Source: Candidatus Omnitrophota bacterium
Lineage (GTDB): Bacteria > Hinthialibacterota > Hinthialibacteria > Hinthialibacterales > Hinthialibacteraceae
Length of the DNA stretch: 46,277 bases
NCBI GenBank assembly: GCA_013177805.1
Contig: JABLXU010000043.1
Coordinates: 1-46,277, forward strand
Direction of reading: 5' to 3'
Position 1 is the first letter of the stretch. The number at the start of each line of letters is the position of its first letter. The translations under genes and the position numbers were made by a program. The notes beneath the pieces are model-generated. The model saw only the letters and a list, made by a program, of their open reading frames with translations. It searched no databases and was not told the DNA's origin. Below, piece by piece: positions 17,169 through 25,260 of the stretch.

Positions 17169-18608
17169 TCACCGCCGCTTCACGACGCTCCATAAGGTGA
17201 GCATTTCCCGTCCGGTGACGCCTTGGAAGGCGGCCAGCGCGGCAAGATAGGTTACCCCGCCGATAAGCACTTCGATATACCAGGCGAAGTCGATCAGGTG
17301 CAGCAAGGCCGCCATGACCAAGCAGGCCGCCCCGATGGCCGCGTAACGGGGCAGTCCGGTGATCAGTTTGAAATCATGGACATAAATCAACATGATCAGG
17401 CAATAAACGGCCTGCGACACCGCCGTGACCACCGCCGCCCCATAGGCTCCGAACCAATAGATGGCAGGGATGTTCAGCAGCGCGTTGCTGGCGAGTCCCC
17501 AGGCGCTGGCTTGGAAATTGCGGTGCTGCCGGTCGGTGGCGTTCAAGATCGTTCCCAGCAGAAAGTTGGCGTAAATGAATGGCAGGGACCACAGGAGAAG
17601 AATAAACACAATTCCTCCCGCCTGCCCCAATTCCGGCGTCAGGGATGTCATCATGCCGGTTCCAATGCAAGTCCCTCCCACGGCGATAGGCAGGCTGATG
17701 ATGATCAATCCACGCAGCAGATCCGAGGCGGATTGAGAAAAAGGTTGTTTATCGTGGAACAGTTTGGAGAAGACCGGGTAGGCGGATATCGCCAACACCT
17801 GGGGAAAAAGGAAAAGACCTTCCAAAAAACGGTAAGGGGCGCGGTACAGGCCGGTTTCCTCATCCCCGCGGATCCAGTTGACCATCACCGTGTCCTCGCG
17901 GTGGAGCAGGAGGATGCACGCCGCCGAGAGTCCGATAGGCACGGCTAATTTCTGCCAATCGATCCAGTCCTGATAGGAATACGTCTCGCGGGAGATGCCG
18001 ATCCGCTTCAGGATGATTCCAAGATAAATGAGCAACGAAACCATCGCGCCGCTGGTATAACACAGCACAATCAGCGGCAGGCAGGGAAACGCGAACAGCA
18101 ACAGGATGGCCAGGCCGATGTGCACTACCTTGTCCAGGATGTTCGCGATGCCCTCAAAGGTCATTAACTCCAATCCCCGGACCACGGCCCGCACTAGCAT
18201 GATGACGGAGATAACCAGAAAATAGGTAATGGAAGCGAGAATCAACGCGCTGGTATGCCCCGGTTGCGCCAGCAGCCAGAGGAACGCGGCCATCACCACG
18301 CCGCCGGCCAGCGCGGCCGCTAACCGGAACATCAGGAGGGGATAGAGCATCGCGCCCGTGTCTTCCCGCCGCCGCGCCACTTCCCGGGTGACTGTCTGTT
18401 CCAGGCCGAAGTCGATCAAGACACTGAAGATGATCGCCATTTCGATGAAATACTCGATGCGGCCGAAACCCTCGCGCCCCAGAATGTCCACGGCCAACAC
18501 GGTGTACACCAAGAGCATGATTTTACAGACTATGCCGCTGACGGCGAGGATCGTCCCATAGCGGGTAATGCGCGTGCCGATGCCGGGCAATGGGGAGTCG
18601 TGATTCAT
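17169..18608 (-). CDS. Oligosaccharide flippase (Wzx/PST-like, MATE superfamily)
   Basis: A 479-residue membrane protein with about 12-14 hydrophobic segments along its length. Its first segments (ILAVSGIVCKIMLLVYTVLA, then GREGFGRIEYFIEMA) match the polysaccharide transporter pattern with a G-x-x-x-F/Y-G-x-h motif in the first loop. Such proteins flip lipid-linked sugars across the inner membrane. The start at 18608 (MNHDS) is favoured over 18629 because CAGGA lies about 7 bases upstream of it. It follows the GT4 gene on the same strand after 22 bases, so the two form a glycan operon. It is convergent with the IMPase-like gene. Confidence 0.85.
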   Translation of the reverse strand: MNHDSPLPGIGTRITRYGTILAVSGIVCKIMLLVYTVLAVDILGREGFGRIEYFIEMAIIFSVLIDFGLEQTVTREVARRREDTGAMLYPLLMFRLAAALAGGVVMAAFLWLLAQPGHTSALILASITYFLVISVIMLVRAVVRGLELMTFEGIANILDKVVHIGLAILLLFAFPCLPLIVLCYTSGAMVSLLIYLGIILKRIGISRETYSYQDWIDWQKLAVPIGLSAACILLLHREDTVMVNWIRGDEETGLYRAPYRFLEGLFLFPQVLAISAYPVFSKLFHDKQPFSQSASDLLRGLIIISLPIAVGGTCIGTGMMTSLTPELGQAGGIVFILLLWSLPFIYANFLLGTILNATDRQHRNFQASAWGLASNALLNIPAIYWFGAYGAAVVTAVSQAVYCLIMLIYVHDFKLITGLPRYAAIGAACLVMAALLHLIDFAWYIEVLIGGVTYLAALAAFQGVTGREMLTLWSVVKRR

Positions 18609-18630
18609 GGAAGAGTCCTGTGAAGGCATT

Positions 18631-19758
18631 CTATAACAAAGTCCGGTACAATCCGGTCAAGCGTTCGGCGAACCGTTCCCATGTGAATAATTCGAGTACC
18701 CGTTGCCGGCCCAGCCGCCCTAACCGGATTCGTTCTCCGGGATTGTCCTTGAGCCAGGTGACGCGTTCCACCAGGCTGGCATAGGAATTCTCGTCGAACA
18801 GCAATCCCGCGTCACCCAGCACTTCGGGAATCGCGCCGGACCGCGCACCGATCACCGGGATGCCCGTGGCCATGGCTTCGAGAGCGGCGCGCCCCAATTG
18901 TTCCTGCCACAGGGGGGTTTTCCGGGAGGCCAGCACAAATACATCCATCCGGCGCAACACCAACGGCACACGGCGCTCGTTCACGGCGGGGATCCATTCC
19001 ACCCGGTCTTGGATCCCCAGGCGTTCGCACATCCGGTGGTATGTGGCTTCGTCCTCTCCCATGCCGACTAAAAGCAAATGCACGCTGGGCAGGCGGGCCA
19101 ACGCCTCCAGCAGGAGATCGATGCCTTTCATGTACATCAAGCGGCCCACATAACCGATGGTGAATGGCCGATCCTGGGGAGGATGGGGAGCGGGCGGCGT
19201 TTCGTTCAGGAAGAAGTTGGGGATGCCATACGGAATGACTTCGACCGGCTTGGCATAGCCTTTCTGTTCCAGCACCTGGCGCGCGCCCTGGGTGGCGCAA
19301 ACCGCGGCGGTGGAAGCCGCGTGCGCGATTTTGTCGATCAGAGCATACAACCGGGAAGCCCGGGAGGGATACGTCCACGGGCGGTAGATGTTCTCCCACG
19401 TGTAGAACAGGATTTTGGCATGGGGCGCGAACAGCGAGGCCGCCACGATGGTTTGCAGGGTGGAGACCGCCCATGGCTCTTCCAGCAATTGGATGATTTC
19501 CGGCTTCGAGCGGATCAACGCCCGGCTCAAACCCCGCATGTATCCGGTTCTCGCGTAGTAATCCTTGAAGAATACCCGGCCGAAATGTGGAGTATACAAC
19601 GTGTCCGGGGAAGCGCGCCATTCAATGGGCCGCCCGTTTTCGATCCAGTGGCGGGGGCCAAGGACATGCAACTCCACGTCCGGCCGTCCGGCCAGGGTTT
19701 GGTGGCGTTCGTGCGAAGCTTCCATTCCGGCGGTTTTATCGATGATCAACACACGCAT
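18631..19758 (-). CDS. GT4 family glycosyltransferase
   Basis: A GT-B fold retaining glycosyltransferase (375 aa) using a nucleotide sugar. The C-terminal nucleotide-binding half begins TIGYVGRLMYMKGIDLLLEA. It contains the EX7E motif EQLGRAALE followed by AMATGIPVIG and GAIPEVLGDAGLLF. The start at 19758 (MRVLIIDK) is chosen as the natural beginning of the first Rossmann fold; the frame is open to 19797, and neither start has a clear Shine-Dalgarno site. The flippase gene follows in the same direction. It diverges from the Maf/DUF115 gene, with repeat copy G between. It probably adds one sugar to the lipid-linked glycan that the flippase exports. Confidence 0.87.
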   Translation of the reverse strand: MRVLIIDKTAGMEASHERHQTLAGRPDVELHVLGPRHWIENGRPIEWRASPDTLYTPHFGRVFFKDYYARTGYMRGLSRALIRSKPEIIQLLEEPWAVSTLQTIVAASLFAPHAKILFYTWENIYRPWTYPSRASRLYALIDKIAHAASTAAVCATQGARQVLEQKGYAKPVEVIPYGIPNFFLNETPPAPHPPQDRPFTIGYVGRLMYMKGIDLLLEALARLPSVHLLLVGMGEDEATYHRMCERLGIQDRVEWIPAVNERRVPLVLRRMDVFVLASRKTPLWQEQLGRAALEAMATGIPVIGARSGAIPEVLGDAGLLFDENSYASLVERVTWLKDNPGERIRLGRLGRQRVLELFTWERFAERLTGLYRTLL

Positions 19759-19895
19759 GGTCGAAGGTTCTGTGTCTGTTTGAAGGGGCGCGCGCACGTG
19801 CCCCCACGGTTCAGCGAACGCAGAAAGGGGGATTCAAAGCCCAGCGCTACCCAATCATTGTTACTGTTCGAGCCACTATTCACTCAATGGCCTCA

Positions 19896-20035
19896 CTCAA
19901 TGGCCGGGAAAGAACGTAGTTTGCCTTTTCAGGGCTTTCCTCACCCTTGCCCTCACCCAGAGGGAGAGGGATTCGTTTCGCTTACCCATCCACACTCAAA
20001 CCACGAAAATCGCACGGAGAAAGCCGTGCCATTGT
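19896..20035 (+). repeat. Intergenic repeat, copy G (full length)
   Basis: A full + orientation copy in the divergent gap between the GT4 and Maf-like genes. The left module is GCCTTTTCAGGGCTTTCC and the core is at 19938-19970. The right module has a perfect 6-bp hairpin, GCACGG (20012-20017) with CCGTGC (20024-20029), around the loop AGAAAG. The rest of this gap, to 20330, holds no gene I can support except the possible N-terminal extension of the next frame. Confidence 0.8.
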
Positions 20036-20329
20036 ATAAACCGTAACATTGTATACACCGTGACCATTTTTCCCGATCTTCCATCTATCTCGGGGGAAGA
20101 AGCCGGGAGGGTGCTGGGATTGAAGCTGACCGCGAGGCTTGCCTGGTTTGTAAAAGGGCAAGAGCGCCTTGGCTCCAGCAGCGACGTATTTTCCAGAGAA
20201 GCGATCATTTCTATTCACCTTATCAAATCTCATATATCCCTAACCCACCCCGGTTGTTCCCGCCCAGCCATCCGGTATGATGAGCGGAGCGAACGTCATT
20301 TCCATTCTTTGAACGAATGGTGTTTCCGC

Positions 20330-22246
20330 ATGCGTGCCGAGTGGTCAGCCCAGCCATCCTTTTGGATGCGAAACATAGAAGCGCTTCAACACCGGGATCC
20401 CGATCTGGCGCAACGGCTAAGCGGTCCTGATTCTCTGCCCGGCCGGTTTGTGGCGGCCCGGGCGCGGGACGGATCACCGGTGCTGGGCATCCGGCTGGCA
20501 TCCGGCCAATCGGCCGCGTTTAATCCCATGGACACGCCCGGCACAGACGCGGAAGAGTGGGCCAAGCGCCTGGGGGATGATTTTTTGAAAAACGCTCACG
20601 TGCTCTTGTTCGGTTTCGGATCCGGTTACCATCCCCTTTATCTCTACCGTCTATCCGATTCCAACACCCTGATTTGGATTGTGGAACCGGATCCGGATTT
20701 ACTCAAGGCGGCCTTTCACCTGATGGATTTCACTGCCTTGATCCGTTCTCCCCGTGTACGGTTCGCGGTGGGATTGCCCGAAGAGGAGGTCGCCCGGCGG
20801 CTTTTTGCGGGATCCTGGGGCCACCGGACCCGCGCGCAGGGGATACGGGTGGCCTTCACGGCCGCCGCCAAGGTGCTGTACGCGGACCGGCTTCAGCGAT
20901 TGGCGCGGTCCATCCATGAGAACCTGCGCGTGGAGGGCTTAAAATTCAAAACATCCGAAATTCAAGGCGAGATCATCCTGGAGAACATACTTGCCAATCT
21001 GTCATACGTGCTCCGGGGAGCGCCCTGGTTGCGGCTTCTCGGCGCGGCGCCGGGGACGCCCGCTCTGGTAATCAGTCCGGGACCCAGCCTGGAAGCCGCA
21101 ATGCCGCACCTTGCCCGGGCGTGGGACAAGGCCTTGGTGATCACGGTCGATACCGCGTACCGGATTCTGCGCCGGAAGGGCGTCTTGTCCGATATCGTGG
21201 TAAGCCTCGATTTTACTGAACTCAACGCCCGGCATTTTGAATCGATCGCGCTGGATGACGCCGTTTTGCTGGCGTTTCCGGGAGTTCACCCGTCCATCCC
21301 GGCGCGGTTTCCTGGCCGGACTTTATTTTACGATCACGCGGGAACCCAATCGTTCGGTCCTGGAGCATCGCCACTCCTTCGAAACTTTACCCGCCTGGGC
21401 CGTCTGGGGGAGTTGATTTCGTATGGATCGACCGCCCATGCCGCCTATCATGCCGCCCGCCTGATGGGGTGTTCCCCCATTCTTTTGATCGGTAACGATC
21501 TCGGTTTTCCGGGAGAGCAGCGATACGCCGCGGGCGCTATGCAGTTGGATCAATCCTTTCCCATGGACGTGGATGATTCCCTCATCCCGGTACCCTCCAA
21601 CGACGGCGGAACCATCTTTACCAGCGGATTATATAAGTTTTATCTCGACGGCTTCGGGGAATTAATCCAAGTCACGGGGGGGAATGTGATCAACACCGCT
21701 CCCCATGGCGCGGTGATTCCCGGTTGCCGGTTTTTGCCCTTGGAGGACGCGCTAGCCCGGTATGTTAGCCACGCGATCGATAAAACCTTTTTGCGCCGAG
21801 CCCTACATCCCAGCCTCGAAACAAGACAGGAGGCACTGCGGAAGGACTTGCATGAATTGGCGGAAGAATGCGGCGCGGCGCGAATCCGCTTGCGCCAATT
21901 GGGGGAACGGATGAACCTCTTGGATTCCGCGCAGCCCACATTCCGCGCGGAGATGATCCTCATCATGAAATCTTTCGCGGACGATCTGCGAAAATCGCCC
22001 CGCCCCTATGCGTTGAGCCTAACGCTCTGCGCCCGGTCCACGCATATTCTATTGAGCCAGTTGAATCAGGTGAACCGATTTGGAGGAGAGACGCCCGCCA
22101 TGAACCTTCAGGCGCGTGACCGGTGCCTGGCTTTTCTGCGCGACCTGGAGCGGGGGATGGAAATCCACGCCAACGCCCTGGCCCGCGCGGCCGCGGAATT
22201 GTCCAATCCAAGGAAGTCCCAGGCGGAGATGGAAATCCCCGGGTAG
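20330..22246 (+). CDS. Maf/DUF115 (MptE-like) family protein
   Basis: A large protein of the motility-accessory-factor family. In flagellated bacteria Maf proteins are linked to transfer of nonulosonic acids to flagellin; the fold resembles 6-hydroxymethylpterin pyrophosphokinase. Seen here: a Rossmann-like segment HVLLFGFGSGYHPLYLY; the central DUF115 core ALVISPGPSLEAAM and VDTAYRILRRKGVLSDIVVS; the LLIGNDLGFPG segment; and a helical C-terminus. The frame is open from a GTG at 20060, but residues before the ATG at 20330 look unlike the family, and the paralogue at 31232-33136 begins at the equivalent point. No good Shine-Dalgarno site is seen. The position beside glycosyltransferase and flippase genes supports a role in surface glycosylation. 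Confidence 0.75.
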   Translation: MRAEWSAQPSFWMRNIEALQHRDPDLAQRLSGPDSLPGRFVAARARDGSPVLGIRLASGQSAAFNPMDTPGTDAEEWAKRLGDDFLKNAHVLLFGFGSGYHPLYLYRLSDSNTLIWIVEPDPDLLKAAFHLMDFTALIRSPRVRFAVGLPEEEVARRLFAGSWGHRTRAQGIRVAFTAAAKVLYADRLQRLARSIHENLRVEGLKFKTSEIQGEIILENILANLSYVLRGAPWLRLLGAAPGTPALVISPGPSLEAAMPHLARAWDKALVITVDTAYRILRRKGVLSDIVVSLDFTELNARHFESIALDDAVLLAFPGVHPSIPARFPGRTLFYDHAGTQSFGPGASPLLRNFTRLGRLGELISYGSTAHAAYHAARLMGCSPILLIGNDLGFPGEQRYAAGAMQLDQSFPMDVDDSLIPVPSNDGGTIFTSGLYKFYLDGFGELIQVTGGNVINTAPHGAVIPGCRFLPLEDALARYVSHAIDKTFLRRALHPSLETRQEALRKDLHELAEECGAARIRLRQLGERMNLLDSAQPTFRAEMILIMKSFADDLRKSPRPYALSLTLCARSTHILLSQLNQVNRFGGETPAMNLQARDRCLAFLRDLERGMEIHANALARAAAELSNPRKSQAEMEIPG

Positions 22247-22283
22247 ATCGGATCGATGTTTTTCAACGGGTGGCTCATTTGCA

Positions 22284-22364
22284 GTGAAAAATGAATTCCG
22301 CCTTTTCTGGGCTTCCCTCACCCTGGCCTTTTCCCCACGGGAGAAGGAGGAGAGAAGGGACCGG
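22284..22364 (+). repeat. Intergenic repeat, copy H
   Basis: A + orientation copy (CCTTTTCTGGGCTTCCC, then CTCACCCTGGCC and TTCCCC...GGGAGAAGG) in the 464-base gap between the Maf-like gene and ispH. The rest of the gap, up to the ispH promoter at 22652, shows no gene I can support. Confidence 0.75.
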
Positions 22365-22651
22365 AGGTGGATTTCCCGGGCCTGTTCTTTGGAGATCAAT
22401 CCCACCTTCAGAGAAAGATCACTCTTTCCGGATGAACCCGATTCTTTTTTTCTCTTCTTCGTGGCTATACTTGAAGAGTGGGTACGATCTCTCATCGTTG
22501 CCTCGTTGGCTTCTCGGCCGTTCATTCTCCACCCAGAACTTTGCAGTGAGCGCGGAGTGCCGCCCTGGCGTGTTTAAAGTTTCAAGGACCTCCTTCGTAT
22601 AAGAAGGGGATCCCTTTCATGCCATGGCCGTCCCCCGTGGTGAACCTAGAG

Positions 22652-22680
22652 TTGTCAAACAAGGATCGATTTGGTAATAT
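22652..22680 (+). promoter_or_regulatory. Sigma70-type promoter of ispH
   Basis: The -35 box TTGTCA (22652-22657) is separated by exactly 17 bases from the -10 box TAATAT (22675-22680). Each box differs from consensus at one or two positions. Transcription would start near 22687, which leaves a short leader carrying GGGAG before the ATG at 22711. This makes the earlier in-frame ATG at 22684 unlikely as the start. Confidence 0.75.
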
Positions 22681-22710
22681 AACATGAATAGTAAACTTCG
22701 GGAGTATTTG

Positions 22711-23967
22711 ATGCCGAACCGGAAAAAGAACCTTTCCATCAACAGGCGGGGTTTTGGCTTGAAGGAGCAAGTAGCGGGCACGTTGGCCAAGGAATACAAA
22801 AGTGGATTGGTCAAGTACTTGCGGGAAAACGGCTCCACCTTGCAAGTGGGCGGCCTGCGGATTTTGTTGGCCAAGGAGTTTGGTTTTTGTTATGGAGTCG
22901 ACCGGGCCGTCGATTATGCCTACGAAACCCGCCAGAAATTCCCAGACAAAACCATCTACATCACCACGGAAATCATTCACAATCCCCAGGTGAACCGCAA
23001 GTTGCGGGAAATGGGTATCCGTTTTCTGAGTGGTTGCGAAGCCGGCAACTACAAGTTTGAGGATATCAAACCGGAGGATGTGGTGATTCTTCCGGCCTTC
23101 GGGGCCAGCGTGGAAGAGATGAAGCATCTGATCGAAACCGGTTGCGTGCTGGTCGACACCACCTGCGGCTCGGTGATGAATGTCTGGAACCGGGTGGAGC
23201 GGAATTCCCGGGACGGTTTCACGTCCATCATTCATGGCAAGTATTCTCACGAAGAAACCATTGCCACCAGTTCGCGGGCGCTGCAATTCGAAGGCGGCCG
23301 CTACATCATCGTCCGCGGGGAGGAAGAGGCCCAGGTGGTATGCGATTACATCCGGCACGGGGGTGACAAGGCGGCCTTTCTGAAGCGGTTTGAGAAATCC
23401 ATCAGCCCCGGATTCGATCCGGACCGGGATTTGCAGCGGGTGGGGCTGGCGAATCAGACCACCATGCTCAGCAGTGAATCTCTCCATATTTCCAAGATGG
23501 TGGAACAAGCCATACGGGACCGCTACGGCGAAGAGAACCTCAAAGAGCATTTTCGTGCCTTCGACACCATTTGCAGCGCCACTCAGGAGCGGCAAGACGC
23601 CATCATTGAACTCGGCGCGAAAAAGCCGGATGTCATTCTCGTGGTCGGCGGTTACAACAGCAGTAATACCAGCCATCTGTGTGAAATCGGTCTTCGCTAC
23701 GCTCCCACTTATCACATTTGTGATCCGGGATGTATCGTATCCCGCGATGAAATCCGCCATAAGCCGTTCGGCCAAAATGAGGAAATCATTACCCGGGATT
23801 GGCTTCCCCCCGGTCCGGTCTCTGTGGGATTCACGTCCGGCGCTTCCACCCCGGACAAAGTGGTTGAGCAAACTATCCTCCGGGTTTTGGAATGCCTGGG
23901 CCTTGAACTGAGTCTGGCCGACATCCTCCCTGAAGCCCCCCTAGTGAACGAATTCGCCGCCAATTAG
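22711..23967 (+). CDS. ispH: 4-hydroxy-3-methylbut-2-enyl diphosphate reductase, long (cyanobacterial/plant-like) type
   Basis: The last step of the MEP isoprenoid pathway, giving IPP and DMAPP with an iron-sulfur cluster. The three cluster cysteines are in the expected motifs: EFGFCYGVDRAV (C60), DTTCGSVMNVW (C152) and DTICSATQERQDA (C288). The histidine and glutamate segments EIIHNPQVN and GKYSHEET are also present. At 418 aa it is about 100 longer than the E. coli enzyme, with an N-terminal extension and internal inserts as in cyanobacteria and plants. The start at 22711 is set by GGGAG (22700-22704) and by the promoter. The N-terminal 45 residues are basic and of unknown role. It serves lipid-carrier and quinone synthesis, and stands as its own transcription unit. 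Confidence 0.92.
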   Translation: MPNRKKNLSINRRGFGLKEQVAGTLAKEYKSGLVKYLRENGSTLQVGGLRILLAKEFGFCYGVDRAVDYAYETRQKFPDKTIYITTEIIHNPQVNRKLREMGIRFLSGCEAGNYKFEDIKPEDVVILPAFGASVEEMKHLIETGCVLVDTTCGSVMNVWNRVERNSRDGFTSIIHGKYSHEETIATSSRALQFEGGRYIIVRGEEEAQVVCDYIRHGGDKAAFLKRFEKSISPGFDPDRDLQRVGLANQTTMLSSESLHISKMVEQAIRDRYGEENLKEHFRAFDTICSATQERQDAIIELGAKKPDVILVVGGYNSSNTSHLCEIGLRYAPTYHICDPGCIVSRDEIRHKPFGQNEEIITRDWLPPGPVSVGFTSGASTPDKVVEQTILRVLECLGLELSLADILPEAPLVNEFAAN

Positions 23968-24113
23968 GATTCCGCGCACGCAGTTTGGACAGAGACGGCC
24001 AGAGGTGGCAGGGGAGTGGGGCAACGATTTGTTGTTTTCTTGTCTTGGTTGTCTCCTTCCCGCCGCTATGCCATCCTGGTTTGGTCCGGTATACTTGGCC
24101 TCCGTTTCAACGG

Positions 24114-24119
24114 TATAAT
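24114..24119 (+). promoter_or_regulatory. Possible -10 box for the glucokinase gene
   Basis: A perfect TATAAT lies 112 bases before the ROK kinase start, in an otherwise featureless 263-base gap. The -35 region at 17 bases is poor (ATACTT), and TTGGCC is too close (13-base spacer), so the promoter is uncertain. Confidence 0.3.
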
Positions 24120-24230
24120 GACTTGATTTTTATCCAGAGCCATCTCCATTGGTTTTTGTAAGCCGTGGGGAAAGGATGAAAGCGTCATTTAGATTTCGGA
24201 TACGACGAACAAAGGGGGCACGCGCATCCC

Positions 24231-25211
24231 ATGGCCGATGCACACTACGTTCTAGGTGTGGATTTGGGCGGAACGAAAATCCTGGCCGCGGTGGTTTCTC
24301 AATCCGGGGAAATCAAAGGCCGCGCGAAGAAGAAAACCAAACCGGAACGGCCGGCGGATGAGATTCTCGGCCGGATCGCCGCTTGTTGCCGGGAAGCGGT
24401 CGAAGCCGCCCAACTTTCCTGGGCCGAAATTGAGGCGGTGGGGATTGGATCACCCGGCCCGCTGGATCCCGTCAAGGGCACGGTGATCGACACGCCCAAC
24501 ATCAATCTCGCCAACGCGCCGATCACTGGATTTTTAAGCCAGGAATTGGGGATTCCCGTGTATATCGACAACGATGTGAACGTGGGGACCTTCGGCGAGT
24601 ACGTGTATGGCGCGGGGAAGGGGCGAAAGCATGTGATCGGCATTTTCATGGGCACCGGCATCGGCGGGGGATTGATCGTGGACGGCAAACTGCTCCACGG
24701 CTTCAGTTACAACGCGGGCGAGTTGGGGCATATCAAGCTGGTGGTCAATGGCCGGAAGTGCGGCTGCGGCCAGCGGGGCTGCCTTGAGGCCTATGCCAGC
24801 AAGACCGCCATGATCCGCAGCCTGCAACGGTCCATCAAAAAGGGCAAGGCCACGATTCTCACGAAACTCATCGGCAACGATTGGTCCAAATTAACCAGCA
24901 GCGTGTTCAGCCAGGCCGTCGAGGCGAAGGACAAGTTGGTGCTGCGGGAGATCAAGACAGCGGCCCGGTACACCGGCATCGCCGTGGGCAGCCTGATCAA
25001 CATTCTTAGTCCCGAAATGGTGATCATCGGCGGGGGATTGATGGGAAACCTAAGCGATCTGATACTCCCGATCATTCAAGACTACGCGAAACAAAATTGT
25101 TTCCCCATCATGTACGAAGGGGTGGAAATTGTCCCTGCCCAATTGGGAGATGACGCGGGCATTCTGGGCGCGGCCGCCATTGCCTGGGATAAGGTGCAAG
25201 CGGCGGTTTAA
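24231..25211 (+). CDS. ROK family glucokinase
   Basis: Phosphorylates glucose (or a related hexose) with ATP in the cytoplasm. The ROK pattern is complete: the phosphate-binding DLGGTK (11-16); catalytic D115 in YIDNDVN; GIFMGTGIGGG (138-147); and the zinc site formed by H167 of GELGH with CGCGQRGC (C177, C179, C184), the CXCGX2GC(L/F)E hallmark. The length of 326 aa is normal for bacterial ROK glucokinases. AAAGGGGG lies about 12 bases before the ATG. No helix-turn-helix region precedes the kinase, so it is not a ROK repressor. It is a single gene, convergent with the M28-like gene. It could supply glucose-6-phosphate for the galU route. Confidence 0.88.
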   Translation: MADAHYVLGVDLGGTKILAAVVSQSGEIKGRAKKKTKPERPADEILGRIAACCREAVEAAQLSWAEIEAVGIGSPGPLDPVKGTVIDTPNINLANAPITGFLSQELGIPVYIDNDVNVGTFGEYVYGAGKGRKHVIGIFMGTGIGGGLIVDGKLLHGFSYNAGELGHIKLVVNGRKCGCGQRGCLEAYASKTAMIRSLQRSIKKGKATILTKLIGNDWSKLTSSVFSQAVEAKDKLVLREIKTAARYTGIAVGSLINILSPEMVIIGGGLMGNLSDLILPIIQDYAKQNCFPIMYEGVEIVPAQLGDDAGILGAAAIAWDKVQAAV

Positions 25212-25260
25212 CAAGGGGCTGAGTGTTTCACCCGTGCCTGCCCCGTCCCGGCGGTGAAAT

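Noticed and set aside
22582..23871. Long open - strand frame opposite ispH (about 430 codons)
   Set aside because: The + strand here encodes IspH with all catalytic motifs and a matching promoter. The opposite frame has no recognisable motif and reflects the codon bias of GC-rich DNA.
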